Source: Enterobacter wuhouensis
Lineage (GTDB): Bacteria > Pseudomonadota > Gammaproteobacteria > Enterobacterales > Enterobacteriaceae
NCBI RefSeq assembly: GCF_004331265.1
Contig: NZ_SJOO01000001.1
Span: 434,001 to 498,000, forward strand
Direction of reading: 5' to 3'
Length of the DNA stretch: 64,000 nt
Below, in pieces: positions 9,225-17,727 of this stretch; positions within the stretch are counted from its first letter, which is position 1; every line of letters begins with the position of its first letter. The notes under the pieces were generated by a model. The model did not search any database. It saw only the letters and a list, made by a program, of their open reading frames with translations, and was not told the DNA's origin. The translations under genes were made by a program, and so were the position numbers.

Positions 9225-9251
9225 GCGTCTCAGAAGCCGCTTCTGAGACGC
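9225..9251. terminator. Bidirectional terminator between dbpA and ttcA
   Basis: A perfect 12-bp stem (GCGTCTCAGAAG / CTTCTGAGACGC) with a three-base loop lies between the convergent stops. On the minus strand it runs into AATTTTTATT, which serves ttcA well; the plus side has only a weak T stretch (TGCTTTAT). Confidence 0.8.
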
Positions 9252-9258
9252 TGCTTTA

Positions 9259-10194
9259 TCACTTCACTTCCACCACGTTCAGACGCAGTTCTTCAAGCTG
9301 ATTCTCATCTTCTTCCGGCTGCCAGCCCGCCGGCTGCATCGGGATCTCTTCACGATCGAATGCCAGATCGCCGCCGTTTACCACTTCTGAATCGTGGTTA
9401 ATGCCTTTGAAATCGAAAAGCTCAATGTCCGCCAGGTGGGAAGGCACCACGTTTTGCATGGCGCTGAACATGGTTTCGATGCGGCCCGGATAGCGTTTAT
9501 CCCAGTCGCGCAGCATATCGCCAATCACCTGACGCTGCAGGTTTGGCTGCGAACCGCACAGGTTGCATGGAATGATCGGGAACTCTTTAGCCTGGGAAAA
9601 ACGTTCGATATCTTTCTCACGGCAGTAGGCGAGCGGGCGGATCACAATGTGCTTGCCGTCGTCGCTCATCAGCTTCGGAGGCATACCCTTCATTTTGCCG
9701 CCGTAGAACATGTTCAGGAACAGCGTTTGCAGAATATCGTCACGGTGATGTCCGAGCGCAATTTTGGTCGCGCCCAGCTCCGTCGCGGTACGGTAGAGGA
9801 TGCCGCGGCGCAGACGCGAGCAGAGAGAGCAGGTGGTTTTCCCCTCCGGGATCTTCTCTTTCACAATACCGTACGTATTTTCTTCGACGATCTTGTACTC
9901 TACGCCAAGCTTTTCCAGGTACTCTGGAAGAATGTGCTCCGGGAAACCCGGCTGTTTCTGGTCAAGGTTAACCGCCACCAGAGAAAAATTCACCGGTGCG
10001 CTTTGCTGAAGATTACGCAGGATCTCCAGCATGGTGTAGCTGTCTTTACCCCCTGAGAGGCAGACCATAATGCGATCGCCTTCTTCAATCATGTTGAAGT
10101 CCGCAATGGCTTCGCCAACGTTACGGCGCAGGCGCTTTTGCAGCTTGTTCAGGTTGTACTGTTCTTTTTTGTTAATCTCTTGATTTTGCGACAT
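9259..10194 (-). CDS. ttcA: tRNA 2-thiocytidine(32) synthetase TtcA
   Basis: An iron-sulfur enzyme of 311 residues that makes 2-thiocytidine at position 32 of several tRNAs, using ATP. The PP-loop SGGKDS is at residues 47-52. The cluster-binding cysteines are seen in CSLC (Cys122 and Cys125) and in CNLC (first Cys near 213). Length and sequence match E. coli TtcA closely. In E. coli K-12 this gene is the integration site of the Rac prophage; here it is uninterrupted and no prophage lies beside it. Confidence 0.97.
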   Translation of the reverse strand: MSQNQEINKKEQYNLNKLQKRLRRNVGEAIADFNMIEEGDRIMVCLSGGKDSYTMLEILRNLQQSAPVNFSLVAVNLDQKQPGFPEHILPEYLEKLGVEYKIVEENTYGIVKEKIPEGKTTCSLCSRLRRGILYRTATELGATKIALGHHRDDILQTLFLNMFYGGKMKGMPPKLMSDDGKHIVIRPLAYCREKDIERFSQAKEFPIIPCNLCGSQPNLQRQVIGDMLRDWDKRYPGRIETMFSAMQNVVPSHLADIELFDFKGINHDSEVVNGGDLAFDREEIPMQPAGWQPEEDENQLEELRLNVVEVK

Positions 10195-10348
10195 TTATAA
10201 TTTACTCAAATCTCAAAGGGGGCACCGGTGGGGCAAAAATGGCCATCAGGGCACCAGCATCGCATTATGGTACGGATTGCGGCGGCGAATACCAGCACGT
10301 TTTACAATACTGCTGCTAATCTTTTCAGTGGCACAAGGGAGCTATGAA

Positions 10349-10546
10349 ATGAAGAACAAAGACGAACAAACAGGGTTGGTTGGGCTGGCGATCGGTGCTG
10401 CGGTCATTGGTCTGGTTTCATCGCAGGAAACCATTAACCGCGAAAGCATTGTCGCTGAACTAAGACGGCTTGGCAGGCAGAAGGGGGATGGGGTGGAGGA
10501 TGAGGTTTTTGTTAAGGCCGCTGAACTGGTAAGTAAAGGGGTGTAA
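10349..10546 (+). CDS. Small protein, possibly YmgB/AriR-like
   Basis: A 65-residue protein. The ATG at 10349 has AAGGGAG seven bases upstream; upstream in-frame starts lack such a site. The pattern of a helical stretch, INRESIVAELRRL and a final helix (VFVKAAELV) recalls the small YmgB/AriR biofilm and acid-response regulators, but this is a weak impression. Its stop is two bases before the next start, so the two genes are probably translated together. Confidence 0.6.
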   Translation: MKNKDEQTGLVGLAIGAAVIGLVSSQETINRESIVAELRRLGRQKGDGVEDEVFVKAAELVSKGV

Positions 10547-10548
10547 CC

Positions 10549-10965
10549 ATGGCAGAGATCCGTAACGCGCAATGTCATTGCGGGGCAGTAGCCTTTACGG
10601 TTGAGCTAACCGACGGGCTCAATACGGCGCGGCGCTGCAGCTGTTCTTTTTGTCGGATGCGGGGGGCAGTGGTGGTTTCCGCGCCGTTAACGGGCATCAC
10701 CGTGACCAAAGGCCAGGACAAACTGACCGAGTACCGTTTTAACACGGGAACGGCGCGGCACTTCTTCTGTTCGGTCTGCGGGATTTACACGTTCCGCCAG
10801 AGGCGCTCTAACCCTGATCAGTACGGGGTTAACGTCGCCTGCTTCGAAAATGTCACTCCGTTCGATTTCCCGGAGGTGGCGGTGATGGACGGCGTTAACC
10901 ACCCTGCGGATGGCGACAGCGGCGTATTTGGCTATCTGTCGTTTCGACGGAAAGACGACGATTAG
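10549..10965 (+). CDS. GFA/CENP-V family zinc protein
   Basis: A 138-residue member of the glutathione-dependent formaldehyde-activating (GFA) family. The zinc-binding cysteines are in QCHCGAV, RRCSCSFC and FFCSVCGIYTF, spaced as usual. Most such bacterial proteins have no proven substrate; S-hydroxymethylglutathione formation is claimed for few. The start is two bases after the upstream small gene, so the pair is likely one operon. The 3' end overlaps the stop of a small gene on the other strand by a few bases. Confidence 0.85.
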   Translation: MAEIRNAQCHCGAVAFTVELTDGLNTARRCSCSFCRMRGAVVVSAPLTGITVTKGQDKLTEYRFNTGTARHFFCSVCGIYTFRQRRSNPDQYGVNVACFENVTPFDFPEVAVMDGVNHPADGDSGVFGYLSFRRKDDD

Positions 10966-11087
10966 TCTGCATCCAGCGCGTTTAAGAGAACGCCCAGATG
11001 GTGAACAATACCGCCAAAATCGAAGATTAGCGCAATCCAGATGCAGCCTAAAAGGGCAAGCAGAGTCAGTGAAACGCGGGTAAACAC
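10962..11087 (-). CDS. 41-residue single-helix membrane protein, unknown function
   Basis: A short frame starting at a GTG (11087) with AAGGA nine bases upstream. The protein is hydrophobic over residues 5-24 (VSLTLLALLGCIWIALIF) with a basic N-terminus (MFTR) and a polar C-terminus (NALDAD), a clear one-pass design. Its stop overlaps the stop of the convergent GFA gene. It could share a promoter with the KTSC gene upstream on the same strand. I do not recognise a named family; ribosome site, hydrophobic design and tight packing are the evidence that it is real. Confidence 0.55.
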   Translation of the reverse strand: MFTRVSLTLLALLGCIWIALIFDFGGIVHHLGVLLNALDAD

Positions 11088-11120
11088 GCAAATATCCTTA
11101 TATGCACTCAACGTTGTATT

Positions 11121-11333
11121 TCACTGTACCCTGATTTCCTTAAACTTGCCCTTAACAACCCCGTCGTAGAAGCGGCCTTTTGAGACAACGCTCAAAAAAT
11201 CAGTAAAAATGCGGGGGGGAACGGACTGATACCGCAGCGTGGTGCGGTTGCGAAAGCGAACTTCAAGCGTGGCGCTGGGTTCATCGTAGGCAACAGAGGC
11301 AATGCGCGATGATATGACAGGATGATGAACCAT
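11121..11333 (-). CDS. KTSC domain small protein
   Basis: About 70 residues matching the KTSC fold: VISSRIASVAYDE, a strand with LEVRFRNR, YQSVPPRIFTDFL and SKGRFYDGVVKGKF. KTSC domains occur at the C-terminus of some lysyl-tRNA synthetases and as stand-alone proteins of unknown role, perhaps RNA-binding. The ATG at 11333 has GAGG upstream and begins just before the domain. A longer frame reaches 11450 but would run into the ompN terminator and lacks a ribosome site. Confidence 0.75.
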   Translation of the reverse strand: MVHHPVISSRIASVAYDEPSATLEVRFRNRTTLRYQSVPPRIFTDFLSVVSKGRFYDGVVKGKFKEIRVQ

Positions 11334-11441
11334 GGTGTTAGGCCTCGTATCGCGTATAACAAGAGCCTTATCATCTATCATGACGGTTGCGGTATGCAAG
11401 CTGAAAGTAATATATGCTTTACCGTTAAATATAAAAGAGTT

Positions 11442-11463
11442 AGCCCGCAAAATTTTGCGGGCT
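11442..11463 (-). terminator. Terminator of ompN
   Basis: A perfect 22-base palindrome (AGCCCGCAAAA and its complement) begins eight bases after the porin stop and is followed on the minus strand by AACTCTTTTAT. Confidence 0.8.
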
Positions 11464-11470
11464 ATTGCGA

Positions 11471-12580
11471 TTAGAACTGGTAAACCAGGCCTAAGGCTAC
11501 GATATCATCAGTGCCGATACCGTTATTTTTGTAGAAGCTGTCATCTTCGTCCAGCAGGTTGATTTTATAATCAACATAGGTGGACATGTTTTTGTTGAAA
11601 TAGTAAGTTGCGCCAACGTCAGCGTATTTCACCAGATCCTTATCACCTTCGCCGTTACCCAGATCTTTGCCTTTTGACTGCAGGTAAGAAATAGCCGGGC
11701 GCAGACCGAAGTCGAACTGGTACTGTGCGGTTACTTCGAAGTTCTGGGTTTTATTGGCAACGGCGTATTTCTTGTCACCGTATGGCGTCATATTGCGGGT
11801 TTCGGAATACATGGTCGCCAGATAAACGTTGTTAGCATCGTATTTCAGGCCTGCGGTCCACGCATCCGCTTTATCGCCGCCCGCGGTGGTACGCGTCACC
11901 TGGTCGTTGGTACGGTCAGAAGAGGCGTAAGCAGCACCTGCGCTGAAGCCCATGCCAATGTCGTAAGTGGTGGAGATACCGAAGCCGTCGCCGTTTTCAT
12001 GACGGGTGTCGCGACCGTTGTTGGTGCCTTCCTGGTTATTGTTGCCGGACTCGTTATTGCCCTGATACTGCAGCGCAAAGTTCAGACCCTGCACCAGACC
12101 GTAGAAGTCGGTATTACGGTAGGTTGCCACGCCGTTGGCACGGCCGGTCATAAAGTTATCGGCATAGGTATAGGAGTCGCCGCCGAACTCCGGCAGCATA
12201 TCGGTCCAGCCTTCTACGTCGTACAGCACGCCGTAGTTACGACCATAGTCGAATGAACCGTAATCACCCACTTTCACCCCTGCGAACGCCAGACGAGTCC
12301 AGGACTGGTTGTCAGAACCTTCGGTGTTATTCGCCTGAATGTTGTATTCCCACTGCGCGTAGCCGGTCATCATGTCATTAATCTGGGTTTCGCCTTTGAA
12401 GCCCAAACGCATATAGGTCTGATCGCCATCTTTAGAGGAATCATCAGAGAAGTAATGCAGGCCATCTACTTTTCCGTACAGATCCAGTTTATTACCGTCT
12501 TTGTTATAAATTTCTGCAGCGTGTGCAGCGCCAGCCATTAAGATAGCCGGAATCATGAGAGCCAGTACTTTTCTTTGCAT
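11471..12580 (-). CDS. ompN: Outer-membrane porin OmpN (OmpC/OmpK37/OmpS2 group)
   Basis: A 369-residue general porin precursor that forms a trimeric 16-strand barrel for small polar solutes. The signal peptide is residues 1-21, cut after AHA before [16 protein letters not shown]. The loop 3 region ([14 protein letters not shown]), the repeated strand motifs ([23 protein letters not shown]) and the terminal Phe (GLVYQF) are intact. The ribosome site AAGGA is well placed. Sequence alone fits the OmpC/OmpN/OmpK37 group; the position beside micC and nifJ identifies the ompN locus. In E. coli OmpN is poorly expressed. Confidence 0.9.
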   Translation of the reverse strand: MQRKVLALMIPAILMAGAAHAAEIYNKDGNKLDLYGKVDGLHYFSDDSSKDGDQTYMRLGFKGETQINDMMTGYAQWEYNIQANNTEGSDNQSWTRLAFAGVKVGDYGSFDYGRNYGVLYDVEGWTDMLPEFGGDSYTYADNFMTGRANGVATYRNTDFYGLVQGLNFALQYQGNNESGNNNQEGTNNGRDTRHENGDGFGISTTYDIGMGFSAGAAYASSDRTNDQVTRTTAGGDKADAWTAGLKYDANNVYLATMYSETRNMTPYGDKKYAVANKTQNFEVTAQYQFDFGLRPAISYLQSKGKDLGNGEGDKDLVKYADVGATYYFNKNMSTYVDYKINLLDEDDSFYKNNGIGTDDIVALGLVYQF

Positions 12581-12816
12581 TGTGATATTCCTTTGCAGTT
12601 GTTTTTATTTAATTACGTATTGAACTTTCCAAATGGGAAAGATGTCTCATGCTAAATCACTACCGTAAGGAGTAATAAAGTATAATTGTTACTAACTAAG
12701 TAAATTCTAAACCGAATAATGCAAAGGAAATGATGATTAGTTTGATGAATGAATTAACAGAAAATATACAAAATAAAAATTATTAATTTCTCCCTAAAGA
12801 CGGTACGCTTTGCGCC

Positions 12817-12932
12817 GTTATATGCCTTTAAGATTTCTTCATCCATAATTCGTGTGAATATAATTCGCGTTATTAACGCTATATTCATTGATGGTTTGGA
12901 TTAGCCCGATGTCAATTCATCGGGCTTTTTTT
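12817..12932 (+). ncRNA. micC: Small RNA MicC
   Basis: In E. coli MicC pairs with the ompC leader through its first bases and blocks translation with Hfq. Here the 5' end GTTATATGCCTTTA equals the E. coli 5' end as I remember it, the gene diverges from ompN as in E. coli, and it ends in a terminator (AGCCCGATG / CATCGGGCT plus seven T, 12903-12932). A TACGCT at 12804-12809 could be the -10. The middle (about 12831-12900) differs strongly from E. coli. The predicted length of 116 is close to E. coli's 109. Confidence 0.85.
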
Positions 12933-12936
12933 ATGC

Positions 12937-12963
12937 AAAAAAATGCCCGGACAGGCCGGGCAT
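12937..12963 (-). terminator. Terminator of nifJ
   Basis: On the minus strand an 8-bp stem (ATGCCCGG / CCGGGCAT) with a five-base loop is followed by seven T. It starts six bases after the nifJ stop and lies back to back with the micC terminator. Confidence 0.85.
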
Positions 12964-12968
12964 GAAAA

Positions 12969-15900
12969 TTACTCGTTGGTCGATTTTTCAGCTTTCCCGG
13001 CCATCTGGGCCAGGAAGTCATAGCGCTTTTGCAGATCCGCAGCGGCATCTTTCCACAGCTGCTCGGCCACTTCAGGCTGCTGGGCATTGAGGCGGCGGAA
13101 GCGCTGCTCCTGCATTAACGTCTCGGCAAGGGCATCTGACGGCGGGCGCGAATCGAGCGCCAGCGGCAATTTACCTTCATCGGCACGACGCGGGTCGAAG
13201 CGGTACAGCGGCCAGAAGCCGGTAGCCGTCAACTGCCGCATCTGATCGTGGCTCAGCGCGAGATCGTAACCGTGCTCTTCGCAAGGGCTGTAGGCGATAA
13301 TCAGCGAAGGCCCCGGATAGGCCTCGGCCTCCTGGATTGCTTTCACCGTCTGGTTAAGCTGTGCGCCCAGCGAAATTTGTGCAACGTAAACGTGACCGTA
13401 CATCATCATGCTCACGCCGAGGTCCTTACGAGCCTTGCGCTTGCCGTGTTCGCCAAACTTCGTGACGGCGCCCAGCGGCGTGGCTTTCGACGCCTGACCA
13501 CCGGTATTGGAATAGCACTGGGTATCAAGCACCAGGATGTTAACGTTCTCGGTCAGGCTTAATACGTGATCCAGCCCGCCAAATCCGATGTCGTAGGCCC
13601 ATCCGTCGCCACCAATCAGCCAGATCGATTTCTCGACCAGGGCATCGGCGTCGGTCAGCAGCTGTTCAGCGCCTTCCACGCCGTGCAGGGCAGCACGCAG
13701 CTCGGCGACCTGTTCGCGACGCACCTCAGGTGTGGCTTCAGCGTGCAGCGCGTCGTTCAGCGCCGCTGGGATTTTATCGGCAAACTGTTCCAGCAGGCGC
13801 ATCACGCGCGCGCGGTGCTGGTCGACGGTGAGACGGAAGCCCAGACCAAACTCGGCGTTATCCTCAAACAGTGAGTTAGCCCATGCTGGACCGCGTCCGT
13901 TTGCATCCGTGGTATACGGCGTGGAGGGCAGGTTGCCCCCGTAGATTGAAGAGCAGCCGGTCGCGTTAGCAATCAGCATGCGGTCGCCGTAAAGCTGCGT
14001 CAGCAGCTTGATATACGGCGTTTCACCGCACCCAGAGCAGGCGCCAGAGTACTCAAACAGCGGCGTAATCAGCTGCGAGGTACGGATATCGATTCGCTCC
14101 AGCTTACTGCGGTCGATCTCCGGTAAGCCGAGGAAGAAGTCATAGTTCACTTTTTCTTCTTCAACGTGCTCAAGGCGAGACATCATGTTGATGGCTTTGA
14201 TTTCCGGGTTCTGACGATCTTTCGCCGGGCATACCTCTACGCACAGGTTACAGCCGGTGCAATCCTCAGGGGCGACCTGGAGAACGTATTTTTGCCCGCG
14301 CATATCGCGGGATTTTACGTCCAGCGAGTGCAGGCTGGCCGGTGCGGTTTCCATCTCTTCAGGCGACACCACTTTTGCACGTATGGCCGAGTGCGGACAG
14401 GCCGCCACGCAGTGGTTGCACTGGGTGCACAGCTCCTCTTTCCAGATAGGGATCTCTTCGGCGATGTTGCGCTTTTCCCAGCGCGTGGTGCCCACCGGCC
14501 AGGTGCCGTCCGGCGGCAGCGCAGAGACGGGCAGGGCGTCACCCAGTCCGGCGAGCATGGCTGCCGTAACGGTCTTAACAAAATCAGGTGCAGCATCCGA
14601 TACCACCGGCGGGCGGTTCGGGCTGGCGGCATTCACCTGCTGCAGCGGCACTTCGAATACTGACTCGCGCGCCAGCGCCAGCGCCTGCCAGTTACGCTCA
14701 ACCAGCTCCTTGCCTTTGCTGCTGTAGCTTTTGGCTATCGCACCCTGCAGTTCCATCAGCGCGCTGTCGCCGGGCAGAATATGGGTCAGGTGGAAGAAGG
14801 CCATCTGCATAACGGTGTTGATACGGGCGGCAAGGCCGCATTCGCGGGCGATTTTCGCCGCGTTAATCACAAACAGACGGGCTTTTTTCTGATTTAGCAC
14901 CGCCTGCACGTCCTGCGGCAGGCGCCCCCAGACCTCATCCGCGCCGTACGGCGTATTGATCAGGAAGATACCGCCGGGCTTCAGCCGCTCGGCCATCTGG
15001 TATTTGTCGATAAACTGCAGCTGGTGACAACCAACAAAGTCGGCCTGCGAAATCAGATACGCCGAGCGAATGGGGTGTTCGCTGACGCGCAGGTGCGAGA
15101 CGGTCAGGCCGCCTGCTTTTTTGGAGTCGTAGACGAAGTATCCCTGGGCATACCACGGCGTCGAATTACCGATAATCTTGATGTTGTTCTTGGTTGCCGA
15201 GACGCTGCCGTCGCTGCCCAGACCATAGAACAGCGCTTCGAGTTTGGCCGTCGACGGCAGGGTGTTCTCCGGTAGAGGCAGGGAGAGGTTGGTGACGTCA
15301 TCGTAAATACCCACCGTAAAGCGCGGTTTTGGCTTCGCTGCGCTCAGCTCACTAAACACCGCCAGCACGCAGTCCGGGCCAAACTCTTTTGATGACAGGC
15401 CATAACGCCCGCCAATGACGCGCGGCAGGGTTTCGCGTTCGCCGTTGTTAAAGGCTTCTGCCAGGGCGGTCATGACGTCCAGATACAGGGGCTCCGCGTG
15501 GGCGCCCGGCTCTTTGGTGCGATCGAGCACCGCGACGGCGCGCGCGCTTTCCGGCAGTACCGAGAGCAGATGTCCGGCAGAAAACGGGCGATAAAGACGC
15601 ACTTTCAGCACGCCGACTTTTTCACCGCGCGTCAGCAGCTCGTCCACGACCTCTTCACAGGTGCCAATGGCCGAACCCATCAGCACAATGACGCGTTCTG
15701 CCTGCGGGTGTCCGTAGTATTCAAAGGGCTTGTACTCGCGCCCGGTCGCCGCGCCGAAATCATTCATCGCCTGCTCGACATGGTCGTAAACGGCGTTGTA
15801 CCAGGGGTTCGTCGCTTCGCGGGACTGGAAGTACGTATCCGGGTTGGCGGATGTTCCACGGATAACCGGATGCTCAGGGTTCAGGGCGCGCGCACGATGT

Positions 15901-16493
15901 GCGTCAATGTCCGCCTGCGGCAGCAGATTAAGGATCGTGTCGTCTGCCAGCGGGACGATTTTATTGATTTCGTGAGAGGTGCGGAAACCATCGAAGAAGT
16001 GAATGAACGGAACCCGGCTTTTCAGCGTCGCGATATGCGAAATAAGCGCAAAGTCCTGGGCTTCCTGAACGCTGCTGGCGCAGAGCATGGCGCAGCCTGT
16101 CTGACGGACGGCCATCACATCCGAATGATCGCCAAAAATAGAGAGGGCGTGGGTGGCAACGGTTCGGGCCGCAACGTGCAGCACGAACGGCGTAAGCTGC
16201 CCCGCCAGCTTGTACAGCGTTGGGATCATCAGCAGCAATCCCTGCGACGAGGTGAACGACGTGGAGAGGGCACCGGTCTGCAGCGCACCGTGTACTGCCG
16301 CGATCGCGCCCGCTTCGGACTGCATTTCAACCACGCGTGGGACATCACCCCAGACGTTTTTTAAGCCGTTCCCGGCCCAGGCGTCCGCCTGCTCGGCCAT
16401 CGTAGAACTTGGCGTAATTGGGTAGATGGCGATAACTTCGCTGGTGCGGAACGCGACTGAGGCGACTGCACCATTACCGTCAATAGTTTGCAT
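12969..16493 (-). CDS. nifJ: Pyruvate:flavodoxin/ferredoxin oxidoreductase NifJ (YdbK)
   Basis: A cytoplasmic 1174-residue enzyme, the same length as E. coli YdbK, that oxidises pyruvate with CoA to acetyl-CoA and CO2 and reduces flavodoxin or ferredoxin. The N-terminal pyrimidine-binding part starts with VAFRTSEVIAIYPITPSS. Two [4Fe-4S] motifs lie near residues 690-750 (CTQCNHCVAACP and CTGCNLCVEVCP). The thiamine-diphosphate part has GACSGCGETPY, ANATGCSSIYGG and GGDGWAYDIGFGGLDHV. In E. coli the gene is tied to oxidative stress and low-oxygen growth. It is divergent from ydbJ; an inverted repeat lies in the shared promoter region. Confidence 0.96.
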   Translation of the reverse strand: MQTIDGNGAVASVAFRTSEVIAIYPITPSSTMAEQADAWAGNGLKNVWGDVPRVVEMQSEAGAIAAVHGALQTGALSTSFTSSQGLLLMIPTLYKLAGQLTPFVLHVAARTVATHALSIFGDHSDVMAVRQTGCAMLCASSVQEAQDFALISHIATLKSRVPFIHFFDGFRTSHEINKIVPLADDTILNLLPQADIDAHRARALNPEHPVIRGTSANPDTYFQSREATNPWYNAVYDHVEQAMNDFGAATGREYKPFEYYGHPQAERVIVLMGSAIGTCEEVVDELLTRGEKVGVLKVRLYRPFSAGHLLSVLPESARAVAVLDRTKEPGAHAEPLYLDVMTALAEAFNNGERETLPRVIGGRYGLSSKEFGPDCVLAVFSELSAAKPKPRFTVGIYDDVTNLSLPLPENTLPSTAKLEALFYGLGSDGSVSATKNNIKIIGNSTPWYAQGYFVYDSKKAGGLTVSHLRVSEHPIRSAYLISQADFVGCHQLQFIDKYQMAERLKPGGIFLINTPYGADEVWGRLPQDVQAVLNQKKARLFVINAAKIARECGLAARINTVMQMAFFHLTHILPGDSALMELQGAIAKSYSSKGKELVERNWQALALARESVFEVPLQQVNAASPNRPPVVSDAAPDFVKTVTAAMLAGLGDALPVSALPPDGTWPVGTTRWEKRNIAEEIPIWKEELCTQCNHCVAACPHSAIRAKVVSPEEMETAPASLHSLDVKSRDMRGQKYVLQVAPEDCTGCNLCVEVCPAKDRQNPEIKAINMMSRLEHVEEEKVNYDFFLGLPEIDRSKLERIDIRTSQLITPLFEYSGACSGCGETPYIKLLTQLYGDRMLIANATGCSSIYGGNLPSTPYTTDANGRGPAWANSLFEDNAEFGLGFRLTVDQHRARVMRLLEQFADKIPAALNDALHAEATPEVRREQVAELRAALHGVEGAEQLLTDADALVEKSIWLIGGDGWAYDIGFGGLDHVLSLTENVNILVLDTQCYSNTGGQASKATPLGAVTKFGEHGKRKARKDLGVSMMMYGHVYVAQISLGAQLNQTVKAIQEAEAYPGPSLIIAYSPCEEHGYDLALSHDQMRQLTATGFWPLYRFDPRRADEGKLPLALDSRPPSDALAETLMQEQRFRRLNAQQPEVAEQLWKDAAADLQKRYDFLAQMAGKAEKSTNE

Positions 16494-16609
16494 AGGACGA
16501 CACCCTTACATTGCGCAAAAAAGAGGGGGCTGAAATAGCTCAACAGACCCTGAATATTATTTCTCTATTTTAGCAAAGCTGGGGTTTAACGATTTTCGCT
16601 TTTGTGTCC

Positions 16610-16628
16610 TTGATATTCTCGCTATCAA
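16610..16628. promoter_or_regulatory. Inverted repeat upstream of nifJ
   Basis: TTGATA and TATCAA face each other across seven bases, about 120 bases before the nifJ start. The half-sites look like FNR half-sites, but the spacing is too wide for FNR, so the binding protein is unknown. Confidence 0.3.
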
Positions 16629-16764
16629 TGAGTAGATCAAACTATTGGCGGAAAAATTGCGAGAAATTGTTTCTGGAGCGCATAAATACGCACTTCCGCT
16701 CTCGACGGCTCGGGACATGATGCCTATTATGCATAGGTTTCGCTTTATTTATGGGGGAGAGAGT

Positions 16765-17031
16765 ATGCGTTCAGCGTTTTGGGTAGGGTGTGCCGCGTTA
16801 TTATTATCGGCATGTAGCAACGAGCCTGTTCAGCAGGCAACGGCGGCGCACGTCACGCCGGGTATGAAGGCGGCGATGTCCAATTCGGGACAGGCCAACT
16901 GCGCGATGATCGGTGGTTCACTGTCCGTTGCCCGCCAGCTTGACGGCTCCGCCATCGGCATGTGCGCCTTGCCAAACGGCAAACGCTGCAGCGAACAGTC
17001 GCTTGCCGTTGGAAGCTGCGGTAACTACTGA
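16765..17031 (+). CDS. ydbJ: DUF333 lipoprotein YdbJ
   Basis: An 88-residue predicted lipoprotein. The ATG at 16765 has GGGGGAGA upstream and opens a lipoprotein signal (MRSAFWVGCAALLLSAC, acylated Cys17). The C-terminal half carries the DUF333 pattern: ANCAMIGGSLSVARQLDG, then GMCALPNGKRCSEQSL and a final CGNY, with four conserved cysteines. E. coli YdbJ is the orthologue by sequence and place. Function unknown. The stop abuts the hslJ stop on the other strand. Confidence 0.9.
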   Translation: MRSAFWVGCAALLLSACSNEPVQQATAAHVTPGMKAAMSNSGQANCAMIGGSLSVARQLDGSAIGMCALPNGKRCSEQSLAVGSCGNY

Positions 17032-17469
17032 TTACTCTGCGCGTTTAAACGTCAGCGTTTTGTCTGCCGTCGCCAGCGTCAGCTGATCTTCAGTCAGGTC
17101 GACCTGCGCGCCTTTGCGCAGCATGTCGCCGATGTTGCGATCCAGCTCGTTAAGCTTTTCGTCGGCACAGAGTTTACGGGTCATCGCCAGCGTTTTGACT
17201 TTAAGCTCCCCCTCGGACAATTTCCCCTGTCCGTTGAAGCTATTACACATTGCGCCTGAAACCGTAATGTTGTTTACCAGGCTAATATCCGGCAGGGCAC
17301 TAAAGCCGATCTCGGGTTGCGCTGCCGCGCCCTTCACCGCTTTGCCATCCACGCTTTCCAGCACAAACCGGTGGTTCTGAAGCTGCTCCGGTTGTACAGA
17401 CGCTTTGCCTGGATTGACGCAGCCGCTGAGGACAAAACTCATAACAGTTAACGCAACACGCTTTTTCAT
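17032..17469 (-). CDS. hslJ: Heat-inducible lipoprotein HslJ
   Basis: A 145-residue META-domain lipoprotein. The ATG at 17469 starts a lipoprotein signal (MKKRVALTVMSFVLSGC, acylated Cys17). The META domain follows (NHRFVLESVDGKAV, MCNSFNGQGKL, LAMTRKLCADEKLNELD, GAQVDLTEDQLTLA). In E. coli HslJ is heat-inducible and linked to novobiocin resistance. A TTG 12 bases upstream is in frame but has no advantage. The stop abuts the ydbJ stop. Confidence 0.92.
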   Translation of the reverse strand: MKKRVALTVMSFVLSGCVNPGKASVQPEQLQNHRFVLESVDGKAVKGAAAQPEIGFSALPDISLVNNITVSGAMCNSFNGQGKLSEGELKVKTLAMTRKLCADEKLNELDRNIGDMLRKGAQVDLTEDQLTLATADKTLTFKRAE

Positions 17470-17563
17470 TTTTCTTCTCAAACTATAAATACTGTGAATC
17501 TGTTGTAAGTGTAACGATACTCTGCGATGAATTAATGGGGTTTATCTGAAAGTGCGGGGTCCT

Positions 17564-17593
17564 CATCCGGGCAACGTCGTCGCTGCCCGGATG
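17564..17593. repeat. Inverted repeat after the cio operon
   Basis: A perfect 10-bp stem (CATCCGGGCA / TGCCCGGATG) with a ten-base loop begins a few bases after the stop of the last cio gene. It looks like a degenerate REP unit and may stop or stabilise the cio transcript. No T tract follows. Confidence 0.5.
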
Positions 17594-17598
17594 CGGGC

Positions 17599-17727
17599 CT
17601 AGTGGGATTTAAACCCTGCCGCCGCCATGAGCATCCGAAAGAGCATACTCACGCACGCCAGCGCCAGCACGCTGCCGCCCCAGATAATGACCAGCCACAT
17701 CAGGCGTTTCCAGACAGGTTGTTGCAT
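17599..17727 (-). CDS. DUF2474 small subunit of the cio oxidase
   Basis: A 42-residue protein with one membrane helix (about residues 10-33, LMWLVIIWGGSVLALACVSM). Its ATG overlaps the cioB stop (TGATG), so it is translated together with the oxidase. Small single-helix DUF2474 proteins commonly end operons of the CioAB type, much as CydX ends cydAB, and probably stabilise the complex. A longer frame starting at 17868 lies inside cioB and is not credible. Confidence 0.8.
   Translation of the reverse strand: MQQPVWKRLMWLVIIWGGSVLALACVSMLFRMLMAAAGFKSH

Noticed and set aside
9259..10194. Prophage attachment scar in ttcA
   Set aside because: ttcA is the Rac prophage site in E. coli, but here the gene is intact and no phage gene or duplicated end is visible.
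15498..16364. 288-codon plus-strand frame opposite nifJ
   Set aside because: Shadow of the nifJ N-terminal coding region.
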